The notes: generated from the letters alone by a model not told the origin. 64,000 nucleotides of DNA from Cellulomonas sp. Leaf395 (GCF_001424125.1 NZ_LMQI01000004.1:310001-374000), one strand, 5' to 3'. Shown: positions 16,294 to 25,658, numbered from the stretch's first letter. Program-made: numbers and translations.

Positions 16294-17114
16294 CAGTCGG
16301 CGATGAACGCGAGGATGTCGGCGTCCAGCTGCTTCTGGAAGTCGCCGTAGATGCCGTGCGGCGCCCCCGGGTAGACCTTCAGGGTGCCGTGCTTCACCAG
16401 CTCGGCGGACAGCAGAGCGGCACCGCCGATCGGCACGATCTGGTCGTCGTCGCCGTGCGCGATCAGGATCGGCACGTCGAGCGCCTTGAGGTCCTCCGTG
16501 AAGTCCGTCTCGGAGAACGCCTTGACGCAGTCGTAGGCGGCCGCCAGGTTGACCAGCATCCCCTGGCGCCAGAAGTCGTCCCTCGCGCCCTGGGACACGG
16601 TCGCCCCGTCGCGGTCCGCACCGAAGAACGGGGTCGTCAGGTCCTGGTAGAACTGCGAGGCGTCGTTCAGCACCCCGGCACGGATGTCGTCGAACGCGCT
16701 GATCGGCAGGCCGTCGGGGTTGGCGTCGGACTTCACCATGATCGGCGGCACGGCGCCGACGGTGACGACCTTCGAGACGCGCCCGACACCGTGCTGCGCG
16801 GCGTACCGGACCACCTCGCCGCCGCCGGTGGAGTGACCGACGACGACCAGGTCGCGAAGGTCGAGCGCCTCGACCAGCTCGGCGAGGTCGCGGGCGTACG
16901 TGTCCATGTCGTTGCCCGTGTAGGTCTTCGACGACCGGCCGTGGCCGCGGCGGTCGTGCGCGATGGCCTGGTAGCCGGCGTCGGCGAACACCTTGAGCTC
17001 CACCTGCCAGGCATCGGAGCTCAACGGCCAGCCGTGGCTGAAGAGCACCGGCTGACCGCTACCCTGCGCCGTGTAGTAGATCTCGGACCCGTCGGAAGTG
17101 GTGATGTACGGCAT
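16293..17114 (-). CDS. Alpha/beta hydrolase, cofactor-free haloperoxidase type
   Basis: A 273-residue enzyme of the non-heme chloroperoxidase branch. It has the oxyanion FSHGWPLSSDAW, DRRGHGRSS, the nucleophile elbow VVGHSTGGGEVVRYA, the acid in GDDDQIVP and the late His in GAPHGIYGDF. Family members act as perhydrolases or esterases. It leads the three-gene operon with RidA and a second hydrolase and is divergent from an XRE/NB-ARC regulator. GGAAG lies upstream of the ATG. Confidence 0.9.
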   Translation of the reverse strand: MPYITTSDGSEIYYTAQGSGQPVLFSHGWPLSSDAWQVELKVFADAGYQAIAHDRRGHGRSSKTYTGNDMDTYARDLAELVEALDLRDLVVVGHSTGGGEVVRYAAQHGVGRVSKVVTVGAVPPIMVKSDANPDGLPISAFDDIRAGVLNDASQFYQDLTTPFFGADRDGATVSQGARDDFWRQGMLVNLAAAYDCVKAFSETDFTEDLKALDVPILIAHGDDDQIVPIGGAALLSAELVKHGTLKVYPGAPHGIYGDFQKQLDADILAFIAD

Positions 17115-17276
17115 GTCGGTCTTCCCTCGTCTCGTGGTGGACGCATGTCTCGGGATGCCGTCCGGGCTGTCGCGAACCCATGGCAGCGCTCCCATCCTGG
17201 CGTCGGGACCCACTCCACAGCCCCGAGGTCGCCTCCGACCAGGCAGGACGCAGGCAGAAGTGCGGATCTGCGTGTG

Positions 17277-19544
17277 GTGAACGCGACACGCACGCTCGCC
17301 GAGCAGCTCAGAGAGCTCCGGCTCGCCGCCGACCTCACCCTGGAAGGCCTCGCGGAATGCTCCGGCGTCAGTGTCCGCACGCTCAGCGACATCGAGCGGG
17401 GCGTCAGCGCCGCGCCGCAGCGGCGGACCGTCGAGGCGATCATCGACGGGCTCGGCCTGGAGCCGCACGAGCGTGACGCCTTCCTGCGAGAGGCGCGCGC
17501 CCGGCGTGCCGTCCCGGTGCCGGGCCAGGAGTCGGCTGTCGCCCCCCGCCGGGTCCCGGACTTCACCGGCCGCGACCGGGAGGTGGCGGAGATCGTCTCG
17601 CTCCTCGGTCGGAGCCCGGCGGGGACCTCGTCGCCGGTCGTCATCGCCGGGCCCCCCGGTGTCGGCAAGACCAGCAGCGCGCTCGAGGCGCTGTCTCGCG
17701 TCGCGGAGGGCAGGCCCGTGCTCGTCGTCGATCTCGCCGGACTCAGCCCGAGCCCGCTCTCACCGCTCCAGGTGATCCGCGCGCTCTTGCGCCAGCAGCC
17801 CGCGCCGGCACGGAAGATGCCCGCCGACCTCGAGGCGGCGACAGCGCTGTGGCGCTCGGCCGTGGCGGAGCGGCCCGCGACCGTCCTGCTGGACAACGCG
17901 GCGCACGAGAGCCAGGTCCGCCCGGTCCTCACGGCCGACGGTCGCAGCAGGGTGGTCGTGACGTCGCGGCGCACCCTTGCCGGACTCGAGGGCGTGCGCC
18001 GGATGACGCTCGGGCCCCTGAGCCCGGAGGAGAGCGTGGCGTTCCTGGCGAAGCTGATCCCGTCGGCCCAGCGAGCGGCGGGGGACCTGCGGGAGCTGGC
18101 TGCTCTCTGCGACCACATCCCCCTGGCCATGCGGATCGCCGGGAACCGCATCGCGAGCCGTCCGGCGCTCCAGGCGGCGGACTTCATCGCCCGTCTTCGC
18201 GAGAGTGAGAACCGCCTGCGGCTGCTGGTCGCGGGCGACCTCGCGGTCGAGGCGGCGTTCGCCCTGTCGTACGACGACCTGGAACCGCAGACCGCGGCCC
18301 TGTTCCGGTCGATCTCGGTGATCGACGTCGGGTCGTTCGACGCCCAGGCCGCCGCCGTCACCCTGGACTCCGACGACCGCGACGTCGACCTCCGGCTGGA
18401 CGACCTCGTCGACCTCGGTCTCGTGGAAGCCCGCGACGGCAACCGCTACCAGATGCACGACCTCCTGCGGCTGTTCGCCGCCGAACGCCTCCGCTCGGTG
18501 GAGGGAGAGCACGACGCGCAGCAGCGCCGTGCTCGCCTGCGCGCCTGGCTGCTGAGCACCCTCGAGCGCGCGGGCGCCTGGTTCGAACCAGGACGCACGC
18601 CCGGGGGCCCCGGCGCGATCGGGGTCGCGTTCTTAGACGCCGCGGCCGCGGAGGCATGGATCCGTCGGGAGGACCACCAGTGGTTGCCGGCGATGCATGC
18701 CGCCGCGCGCGCCGGCGACAACACCGTCGTCGTCGACGTCGCCGACGCCTTGCACTGGTTCTCCGAGAAGTGGGTGGAGTGGGGCAGCTGGCTCGAGCTG
18801 TTCAGCCTGGCTGCCGACTCGGCGCGAGCGCTCTCGGACAAGCGGCTGGAAGCCATGCACCTCGGGTACATGGTGTGGGCGACGTTCCTGGAGACCGAGG
18901 ACCGTGTCGAGGCGCTGCGGATCGCCCGCCTCGCCGTGGCAGCGGCCGAGGCCTCGTCGGACCACCAGCAACGCGGGTGGGCGCACTTCTACCTGGGGTG
19001 GACGTTGCGGAGGACGCACCTGGACGAGAGCCTCGCCGCGTGCCGCGAGTCCCTGGTCCAGTTCGAGCTGGCCGGCGACAACGACGGGGCAGCGCAGGCA
19101 ATGATTCTGCTGAGCCAGACGCTCCACCAGTCCGGCGACTATGCACGCGCCATCGACGAGTACCAGCGGGTGCTCGAGCATCTCGAGGAGAACCGGTCGA
19201 CGATGCACGACCTGGTGCAGACGATCACGACGCTGAGCCTGCACCAGCGGATGTCCGAGATGTTCTTGGCGGTCGGCAGACCGACGGACGCCGTTCGGTC
19301 TGCCACCACCGCGGTCACCGCCGCCGTGGCTCTCGGATCAGCCACGAGAGTCGCCGAGGGGCTGCGCCTCCGGGCGACCGCGCACCTCGCGGCGGGTGAC
19401 ACCGACGAGGCCGAGGCGGACATCTGCCGGGCTCTCGGCGAGCTCGACGCCGGCTCGACGAGCCCCTATCTCGTGGCCGAGCGAGAGAAGCTGGAGGTGC
19501 TTCGTCTCGGAACGCGCGACGCCGCGTCCCTGGCCGACGCCTAG
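17277..19544 (+). CDS. XRE-type HTH, NB-ARC ATPase and TPR regulator
   Basis: A 755-residue multidomain regulator. Residues 1-60 form an XRE HTH (LAECSGVSVRTLSDIERGV). Residues about 95-350 form an NB-ARC/STAND ATPase with the P-loop GPPGVGKT at 125-132, TVLLDNA as Walker B and the downstream HIPLAMRIAGNRI. Residues about 480-750 are TPR-like helical repeats (GWAHFYLGWTL, SGDYARAIDEYQRVLEHL). It is divergent from the haloperoxidase-RidA operon and is probably its activator, by position. The start is GTG; another GTG lies one codon upstream. Confidence 0.88.
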   Translation: MNATRTLAEQLRELRLAADLTLEGLAECSGVSVRTLSDIERGVSAAPQRRTVEAIIDGLGLEPHERDAFLREARARRAVPVPGQESAVAPRRVPDFTGRDREVAEIVSLLGRSPAGTSSPVVIAGPPGVGKTSSALEALSRVAEGRPVLVVDLAGLSPSPLSPLQVIRALLRQQPAPARKMPADLEAATALWRSAVAERPATVLLDNAAHESQVRPVLTADGRSRVVVTSRRTLAGLEGVRRMTLGPLSPEESVAFLAKLIPSAQRAAGDLRELAALCDHIPLAMRIAGNRIASRPALQAADFIARLRESENRLRLLVAGDLAVEAAFALSYDDLEPQTAALFRSISVIDVGSFDAQAAAVTLDSDDRDVDLRLDDLVDLGLVEARDGNRYQMHDLLRLFAAERLRSVEGEHDAQQRRARLRAWLLSTLERAGAWFEPGRTPGGPGAIGVAFLDAAAAEAWIRREDHQWLPAMHAAARAGDNTVVVDVADALHWFSEKWVEWGSWLELFSLAADSARALSDKRLEAMHLGYMVWATFLETEDRVEALRIARLAVAAAEASSDHQQRGWAHFYLGWTLRRTHLDESLAACRESLVQFELAGDNDGAAQAMILLSQTLHQSGDYARAIDEYQRVLEHLEENRSTMHDLVQTITTLSLHQRMSEMFLAVGRPTDAVRSATTAVTAAVALGSATRVAEGLRLRATAHLAAGDTDEAEADICRALGELDAGSTSPYLVAEREKLEVLRLGTRDAASLADA

Positions 19545-19615
19545 CACGGAGCGCCCGTCGGGCTGCCGTCAGCGGACGTTCGTCCGGCTGTCGTGCTGCC
19601 CGGGTGAGGTGCAGG

Positions 19616-20011
19616 ATGCGCAGCGTGGACGACACCGAGCTGGTCATGCGCAGCGAGCGGGCGCTGCTCTCGTCGGTGACCCGACGCGACGCACGTGAGG
19701 TCGATCGCCTCATCGACGAGGACTTCGAGGAGATCGGCGCATCTGGTCGGCTCTGGTCGCGCAGCGAGATGATCCACGCCCTCGCGGCAGAGCGACCCGG
19801 CGACGACGACATGATCCGTGACACCGAGATGCGCGCCTGCGTCCTGGGCCCCGATCTCATCCTGCTGACGTACGTGTCCGACCGTGACGGTCGCCGGGCG
19901 CGCCGGTCCTCGCTGTGGCGCCGCACCGCGACAGGGTGGCGGCTGCGGCACCACCAAGGCACTGTGCTGGACGGCGACGGTGGCGCGTCCGGCGCAGCGA
20001 TCAGGCCGTGA
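19616..20011 (+). CDS. SnoaL/NTF2-like (DUF4440-type) protein
   Basis: A 131-residue protein of the NTF2-like cone fold: SERALLSSVTRRDAREVDRLIDEDFEEIGASGRLWSR is the usual N-terminal helix and strand, followed by SLWRRTATGWRLRHHQGT. Such proteins are ligand-binding or small-molecule isomerase scaffolds and no catalytic residue can be named. GAGGT precedes the ATG. The 3' end overlaps the convergent SRPBCC gene by 11 bases. Confidence 0.75.
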   Translation: MRSVDDTELVMRSERALLSSVTRRDAREVDRLIDEDFEEIGASGRLWSRSEMIHALAAERPGDDDMIRDTEMRACVLGPDLILLTYVSDRDGRRARRSSLWRRTATGWRLRHHQGTVLDGDGGASGAAIRP

Positions 20012-20792
20012 CGGCGAGCCCCTGCAACCACTCCTGCCAGGCCGGCTCCTCGCGCCGCACGTAGTCCGCCGCGTCGGCGGAGAACAGGAACGCCCGGACA
20101 CTCGCCATCACCTTGCCGTCGCCGAGGTCCCAGGCGATGACGTTGAGGATGCCGGGCACCGGCGCGGTGAGCCGGACGAGCGCCCGCCGCTCCCCGACAC
20201 GCTCGACCGTGCCGGCGGCACCGCGCACGTCGACCGTCGCGCCCTCGTCGCCCAGCCCCAGCGCCGTGCGCATGGTCGACCAGAGCGCATCGGGATCGCC
20301 GGGGTGGATGGCGGAGGCCTCCAGGTGCGTGGCCTCCTGGCCGGGGAAGCGCGCCAGGTAGAGGCGCAGGTTGTCGAAGGACGGCATCCAGCCGGGGGCG
20401 AGGGTGTCCCACCACTGCGACTCCCAGTCGGCGCCGGTCCCGAAGCCGCTGCTGGTGACCCGCACGACGCAGGTGCCGCCGGACTGAGCCTCGACCAGGA
20501 ACTCGGACGTCAGCGGGCTGAGCGCATCCGGGTCCTTGCCCATGAGGGCGGCCCAGTCCTCCTCGTAGACGATGCGCCGCGGCGGGTCCCAGCCGGTGAC
20601 CTGACCGTCCGAGCCCATCTCGGGGCCCATCGTGAAGTGCAGGGAGCCGCCTTCGCGCTCCTCCATCTCGGTCGGCGTGAACCACGCGCTCATGCCCTTG
20701 GCGGTGGCGATGGCCTCCCAGACCTGCTCGGGGGTGCCCGGGACCTCGACGCTGAACTCCAGGCGGTACGGGACGTTCGTGATCGTGCTCAT
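20001..20792 (-). CDS. SRPBCC (AHSA1/START-like) family protein
   Basis: A 263-residue protein. The N-terminal 150 residues are an AHSA1-type helix-grip domain (VEVPGTPEQVWEAIATAKGMSAWFTPTEM, GWDPPRRIVYEEDW). The C-terminal 110 residues add a further alpha/beta region not assignable to a family. In many actinobacteria these genes are paired with a small ArsR-type regulator, as here, where the ArsR stop and this ATG overlap. A role in ligand binding is inferred. Confidence 0.87.
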   Translation of the reverse strand: MSTITNVPYRLEFSVEVPGTPEQVWEAIATAKGMSAWFTPTEMEEREGGSLHFTMGPEMGSDGQVTGWDPPRRIVYEEDWAALMGKDPDALSPLTSEFLVEAQSGGTCVVRVTSSGFGTGADWESQWWDTLAPGWMPSFDNLRLYLARFPGQEATHLEASAIHPGDPDALWSTMRTALGLGDEGATVDVRGAAGTVERVGERRALVRLTAPVPGILNVIAWDLGDGKVMASVRAFLFSADAADYVRREEPAWQEWLQGLAVTA

Positions 20793-21367
20793 GTCTCCTC
20801 CTCAGGAACGGGGTGGGCGGCGACGACGAGCCGGTGCGGGCGCCCGTCGTCGTGGTGGTAGCGCGCGGCCAGGTCGAGCACCGCGGCGGTCAGGTCGTCC
20901 GCGAAGGCCGCCCGGTCGGCGGCCGACCGGAAGCCGATCTGCGTGTCGATGGTCAGCGTCGGCAGGCGCGTGCCCGACGCGCCGGCCCGGCGCGCCAGGG
21001 CGCCGACCTCGCGCACCAGCCGGCCGGCCAGCGCGACGAGGTAGCCCGCCGACAGGTGGTCGGCGTTGGCGTCGGGATCCGCCGCGGACGCGCTGACGGC
21101 CGCCGGCGAGACGACGTAGGACGCCGCCGACGCCTGCAGCACGCGCTCGGTGATGCCCCCGTGCCGGCGCTCCTCGGACAGCTCCACCAGACCGTGCGCC
21201 TCGAGCGCCTTGAGGTGGTAGTTGATCTTCTGGCGCGCGATGCCGACCCGGGCGGCGAGCCCGGCGGCCGAGGCCGGGACGGCCAGCTCGCCGAGCAGCC
21301 GGGCCCGGACCGGATCCAGCGCGGAGGCGGCGGCCTCGGCGCTCTCGATGACTTCGATGTCCTGCAT
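20789..21367 (-). CDS. ArsR-family winged-helix regulator
   Basis: A 192-residue regulator. The HTH is DPVRARLLGELAVPASAAGLAARVGIARQKINYHLKALE, followed by the wing RRHGGITERVLQASAASYVV. No metal-binding cysteines are present, so it is not a classical metal sensor. It is the first gene of an operon with the SRPBCC gene. A perfect TTGACAA/TTGTCAA inverted repeat lies 16 bases upstream of the start codon and overlaps the likely promoter, so autoregulation is likely. Confidence 0.88.
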   Translation of the reverse strand: MQDIEVIESAEAAASALDPVRARLLGELAVPASAAGLAARVGIARQKINYHLKALEAHGLVELSEERRHGGITERVLQASAASYVVSPAAVSASAADPDANADHLSAGYLVALAGRLVREVGALARRAGASGTRLPTLTIDTQIGFRSAADRAAFADDLTAAVLDLAARYHHDDGRPHRLVVAAHPVPEEET

Positions 21368-21383
21368 GACGCCACCGTGGCAT

Positions 21384-21403
21384 TGACAACAATACTTGTC
21401 AAG
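21384..21403. promoter_or_regulatory. ArsR operator TTGACAA-N6-TTGTCAA
   Basis: A perfect 7-bp inverted repeat with a 6-base spacer sits directly upstream of the ArsR start. On either strand one arm also looks like a -35 element (TTGACA), so repressor binding would block the polymerase. Confidence 0.65.
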
Positions 21404-21511
21404 GGGTCGGAGTCTGATCTTGACCCCACGACCCTCTGCCGTGACGACGTGGCGCCCGCGGCTCTCGGGGGCCGCCTCGTCGTGGGTGTGGGCGAAGGTG
21501 GTTCGGCTCCG

Positions 21512-22009
21512 TCAGAGCTCACGCAGCATGGTGTCGGAGCCCCCGTTCCTGCCGACGGTGACGAAGCCGTGCCGCTCGTAGAGCGCGCGGGCGCCCGTGT
21601 TGCCGTCTTCGACGCTGAGGCTCAGGGCCCGCCATCCCAGTCCGCGGGCCTGCTCGATGCAACCGGCCAACAAGGCCGAACCGACACCACGCCCGCGGTG
21701 GCCGCGCGCGACCGCCATGCTGATCTCCGGGACATCGTCCGCGACGTACCCATATCCGGGTGAGGATGCCGGAAGCGCTCGGGCACAGATCGCGCCGGCG
21801 GGACTCCCGCTGTCGAGCGCCACCAACCCGAAGTCATCGACGCGCCGCCATCCGCCGAGGTAGACGGCGGTGTGCGCGTCCGCGATCACCTCGTCGCGGG
21901 TGAAGCGGGCTGTGCCATCCCAGTTGAAGGCCTCGAGGAGCATGTCGTAGAGCAGCTCGAGGTCTGCGCTGGTCGCGGCCCTGAGGTCCACACTGCGATC
22001 GCGGCTCAC
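21512..22009 (-). CDS. GNAT family N-acetyltransferase
   Basis: A 165-residue acetyltransferase. It starts VSRDRSVDLRAATSADLELLYDMLLEAFN and has the acetyl-CoA motif ISMAVARGHRGRGVGSALLAG and the C-terminal NTGARALYERHGFVTVGR. Length and motifs are typical. GGAAGG precedes the GTG, which overlaps the stop codon of the upstream cupin gene. The acceptor is unknown. Confidence 0.88.
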   Translation of the reverse strand: MSRDRSVDLRAATSADLELLYDMLLEAFNWDGTARFTRDEVIADAHTAVYLGGWRRVDDFGLVALDSGSPAGAICARALPASSPGYGYVADDVPEISMAVARGHRGRGVGSALLAGCIEQARGLGWRALSLSVEDGNTGARALYERHGFVTVGRNGGSDTMLREL

Positions 22010-22314
22010 CCTTCCACCACGACGGCGGTCAGGTCGGTGGTCGCCCAGGTCTGGTGGACCTCGCCCGGCTCCCACACAACGACCACTCCGGGGCCGACCG
22101 GCCGACGAAGCTCCTGACCGGCCTGCACCTCGCCGCGCCCGGAGACGACCGCGAACAGCTGACGCCGCACGGCGGGGTGCCGACCTAGCGTTCCGCCCGC
22201 CGCCATCGTCGCCAGGTGCACAGACGTACCGCCTGTCGTCGGCAGGAACCGCATGGCGACGCCCTTGCTGTCGAACGAGTCAATCTCGTGCTCGGGGAGA
22301 TCGAAGAGCTGCAT
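22006..22314 (-). CDS. Small cupin-domain protein
   Basis: A 102-residue single cupin. The sequence VHLATMAAGGTLGRHPAVRRQLFAVVSGRGEV corresponds to cupin motif 1 (one His, then Q in place of the usual Glu region) and VVVWEPGEVHQTWA to motif 2. Metal ligands are partly kept, so binding of a metal or small ligand is uncertain. It is co-transcribed with the GNAT gene through a GTGA overlap. AGGATGAG precedes the ATG. Confidence 0.78.
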   Translation of the reverse strand: MQLFDLPEHEIDSFDSKGVAMRFLPTTGGTSVHLATMAAGGTLGRHPAVRRQLFAVVSGRGEVQAGQELRRPVGPGVVVVWEPGEVHQTWATTDLTAVVVEG

Positions 22315-22396
22315 GTGCTCATCCTGGCTGAACGTGCAGGCGCGAGGCGGGACCCGCAGCCTGCCTAGCCCGGCCACCGTATGAGAAACACCGTGC

Positions 22397-22454
22397 CGAA
22401 ACGTTTCGCCACTCGGCCAGCGGAAAGCGGTCTCCTACAGTCGGGAAACCGGTT
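22397..22454. promoter_or_regulatory. Two CG-centred palindromes upstream of the pectinase gene
   Basis: CGAAACGTTTCG lies at 22397-22408 and AACCGGTT at 22447-22454. Both are perfect palindromes within 140 bases of the start codon. The first closely resembles operators of LacI-family sugar repressors. The 221 bases between the cupin start and the pectinase start otherwise hold no gene. Confidence 0.5.
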
Positions 22455-22535
22455 ACTCGCTCCCGGCACGAGATCGGGATCCCCTGTCCCAGAGCGGGAC
22501 GGCGCCCTGCATTCAATGACGAAGATGAGGCAACG

Positions 22536-25500
22536 ATGAGACGAGCATTAGCACGACGGCCCCTTGCGGCGGTGGCCACGTTGGCCATGGCCGCCACGAT
22601 CGGCGTGACCGCCATCTCGATGTCCGCCGCGCAAGCCGCGACCGGTGGAGTGACCGGTTTCGCGACCCAGAACGGCGGCACCACCGGTGGCGCCGGCGGT
22701 GCGACCGTGACCGCGTCCACCGGAACCGCGATCCACCAGGCGCTGTGCAACCGCGCCAGCAACAGCACCCCCATCACGATCCAGGTCTCGGGGACGATCA
22801 CGGTCGGGAACACCTCGCAGGTGTCGGGCAGCTGCTCCACCGCGTCCGGCGTGATCGAGCTCAAGAACATCAGCAACGTCACCATCGTCGGCGTCGGCAG
22901 CGGTGCAACGTTCGACCAGATCGGGATCCACATCCGGGACTCGAAGAACATCATCATCCAGAACGTCACCGTCAAGAACGTCAAGAAGTCGGGCTCGCCC
23001 ACGTCCAACGGCGGCGACGCGATCGGCATGGAGTCCACCGTCCGCAACGTGTGGGTCGACCACGTGTCGCTCGAGGCGTCGGGTGGGGAGTCGGAGGGCT
23101 ACGACGGCCTCTTCGACCTGAAGAACGACGTGCAGTACGTGACGCTGTCCTACAGCACCCTGAAGAACTCAGGCCGCGGTGGGCTCATCGGCTCCAGCGA
23201 GGACGACCGGGGGAACTCGTTCATCACGTTCCACCACAACCTCTACTCGAACCTCGACTCGCGCACCCCGCTGCTGCGTGGCGGCATCGCGCACATCTAC
23301 AACAACTCCTACGTCAACCTGAACGAGTCGGGGATCAACTCCCGGGCGGGCGCCAAGGCGAAGGTCGAGAACAGCTACTTCAAGGACTCGAAGGACGTCC
23401 TCGGCACGTTCTACACCGACCAGGCGGGCACCTGGCAGGTCGCGGGGAACATCTTCGACAACGTCACGTGGTCGCCCAAGGGCACGGACTACAACCCGGC
23501 CGGACCGAACGTGACGTCGACGACCTCCGTCAGCATCCCGTACTCCTACACGCTGGACGGGGCGAGCTGCGTGCCCGCGATCGTCAGCCAGACGGCCGGC
23601 GCCAACACGGGCCTGAAGGTCTCCGACGGGTCGTGCACGCCGACGACGCCCACCGCCAACCCGACCACACCGGCACCCACCACGCCGGCGCCCACCGCCA
23701 CGACGCCGAACCCGACGCCCACGTCCAGCCCGAGCGGGACCAACCTCAGCATCGGCGCCGGCGCGGACGGCAGCAGCAAGGCTGACGGGACCTCCTACGG
23801 GAGCGTGATCGACGGCAACAAGAGCACCTACTGGTCGCCGATCGGCAGCACCGGCACGATCTCGGTCAAGTGGGCGTCCGCGAAGACGGTCTCGTCGGCC
23901 GTCATCGTCGAGGCGTCCGGCGCCACCGGTCGGCTCGGCTCCTGGAGCCTGGTCAACGCGAGCACCGGCAGCGTCCTGAAGACCGGCAGCGGTGCGGGCA
24001 CGGTCACCTTCTCCCCGACGAGCCTGACCAAGCTCAGCCTCGTCATCACGAGCGCGTCCGGCACACCGCAGATCGCCGAGATCGAGACCTACGCGGGCTC
24101 CGTCTCCACGCCGAATCCCACCCAGTCGCCCAGCCCGACCTCGTCGCCCAGCCCGACGGGCGAGCCGCAGCCGAGCGCCGGCACGCTGTACGTCTCGCCC
24201 AACGGGAGCGCGAGCGCTGCGGGCACCATCTCGAACCCGACGTCCCTCGTCTCGGCCATCAGCAGGGTCACCTCGGGTGGTGAGATCTTCCTGCGGGGCG
24301 GCACCTACAACCTCTCGCAGACGGTCGTCATCGCCCCGGGCAACGACGGCACCTCGAGCGACCGCACGCGGCTGTCCGCCTACCCGGGGGAGACGCCCGT
24401 GCTGGACTTCTCCGCTCAGAGCGAGCTCACCACCGCCCGCGGCCTGTCCCTCAACGCCGACTACTGGCACGTGTACGGCATCGTCGTGCAGAAGGCCGGC
24501 GACAACGGGATCTCGCTCGGTGGCAGCAACAACATCATCGAGCGGGTCGTGACGCGGAACAACCGCGACACCGGCCTGCAGATCTCGCGCATGGCATCCG
24601 ACACGCCCAAGTCCGACTGGCCGTCGAACAACCTCGTCGTGAGCAGCGAGTCGCACGACAACGTCGACTCGGACGGTGAGGACGCGGACGGCTTCGCCGC
24701 CAAGCTCACGGTCGGCACGGGCAACGTGTTCCGGGACACCGTCTCGCACAACAACATCGACGACGGCTGGGACCTGTACACCAAGCCCGACACCGGGGCG
24801 ATCGGGCCGGTCACCATCGAGCACTCGCTCGCGTACGAGAACGGCACGCTCAGCAACGGAGGCCAGGCCGGTGCCGGTGACCGCAACGGGTTCAAGCTCG
24901 GTGGCGAGGACATCGCGGTCAACCACGTCGTGAAGAACAGCTACGCGGTCGACAACGGCAAGCACGGGTTCACGTTCAACAGCAACCCGGGCTCGATGAC
25001 CATCTCGAACAACGTCAGCGTCGGCAACGCGCAGCGGAACTTCAACTTCGACGCCGGCACGTCGGTGTTCAGCGGGAACGTCTCCTGCTCCAGCGGGTCC
25101 ACCGACCGGATCGTCGGCACCGACAAGGGCGACAACCTGTTCTGGTCCGGCTCGAACAGCTCGGCGTGCAGCAAGTACGCCGGGGCGCTCGGGTGGTCCT
25201 TCAACTCCGACGGCACGCTGAAGATCACCTTCGGCGGCACCACCACGGACCCGACGCCCACCCCGACGCCGACGGCCACGTCGACACCGACGCCGACGTC
25301 GACCAGCACGCCGACGCCCACGGCCACGACCACGCCGCCGGCGCCGACCGGCGCGTGCACGGCCAAGATCACCTCGGTCAGCACGTGGGTCGGCGGCTAC
25401 TCGGCCTCGGTGACGGTCACGGCCGGATCCAACGCCATCACCTCGTGGAAGACCTCGGCGACCCTGCCCAGCAGCGGGTCGGTGGAGGGCTGGTCCGGCA

Positions 25501-25646
25501 CGTTCGCGCTGTCTGGTAGCGCACTGACCGTCTCGAACGGGGCCTGGAACGGCGCGCTCGGATCGGGTGGGAGCACCGCGTACGGCTGGAACGGCACGGG
25601 TACCGCGCCGACCACGTCGACGCCGGTGAGCTGCTCGACCAGCTGA
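22536..25646 (+). CDS. Secreted bifunctional pectate lyase: PL1, discoidin-like CBM, PL9, CBM2
   Basis: A 1036-residue secreted enzyme. Residues 1-35 are a signal peptide. Residues about 38-365 form a PL1 beta-helix (VTIVGVGSGATFDQIGIHI, VWVDHVSLE, SFITFHHNLYSN with the catalytic-side Arg in SRTPLLRGG). A Pro/Thr linker is followed by an F5/8-type-C module (about 398-525; GNKSTYWSP). After a second linker, residues about 549-910 form a PL9-like helix (GGTYNLSQTVVI, NNRDTGLQISR, VDSDGEDADGFAAKL). A third linker leads to CBM2 (946-1036; WNGALGSGGSTAYGWNG), which binds cellulose. Both lyases are calcium-dependent beta-eliminases on polygalacturonan. A strong terminator follows. Confidence 0.88.
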   Translation: MRRALARRPLAAVATLAMAATIGVTAISMSAAQAATGGVTGFATQNGGTTGGAGGATVTASTGTAIHQALCNRASNSTPITIQVSGTITVGNTSQVSGSCSTASGVIELKNISNVTIVGVGSGATFDQIGIHIRDSKNIIIQNVTVKNVKKSGSPTSNGGDAIGMESTVRNVWVDHVSLEASGGESEGYDGLFDLKNDVQYVTLSYSTLKNSGRGGLIGSSEDDRGNSFITFHHNLYSNLDSRTPLLRGGIAHIYNNSYVNLNESGINSRAGAKAKVENSYFKDSKDVLGTFYTDQAGTWQVAGNIFDNVTWSPKGTDYNPAGPNVTSTTSVSIPYSYTLDGASCVPAIVSQTAGANTGLKVSDGSCTPTTPTANPTTPAPTTPAPTATTPNPTPTSSPSGTNLSIGAGADGSSKADGTSYGSVIDGNKSTYWSPIGSTGTISVKWASAKTVSSAVIVEASGATGRLGSWSLVNASTGSVLKTGSGAGTVTFSPTSLTKLSLVITSASGTPQIAEIETYAGSVSTPNPTQSPSPTSSPSPTGEPQPSAGTLYVSPNGSASAAGTISNPTSLVSAISRVTSGGEIFLRGGTYNLSQTVVIAPGNDGTSSDRTRLSAYPGETPVLDFSAQSELTTARGLSLNADYWHVYGIVVQKAGDNGISLGGSNNIIERVVTRNNRDTGLQISRMASDTPKSDWPSNNLVVSSESHDNVDSDGEDADGFAAKLTVGTGNVFRDTVSHNNIDDGWDLYTKPDTGAIGPVTIEHSLAYENGTLSNGGQAGAGDRNGFKLGGEDIAVNHVVKNSYAVDNGKHGFTFNSNPGSMTISNNVSVGNAQRNFNFDAGTSVFSGNVSCSSGSTDRIVGTDKGDNLFWSGSNSSACSKYAGALGWSFNSDGTLKITFGGTTTDPTPTPTPTATSTPTPTSTSTPTPTATTTPPAPTGACTAKITSVSTWVGGYSASVTVTAGSNAITSWKTSATLPSSGSVEGWSGTFALSGSALTVSNGAWNGALGSGGSTAYGWNGTGTAPTTSTPVSCSTS

Positions 25647-25658
25647 TCTGACAGCACT

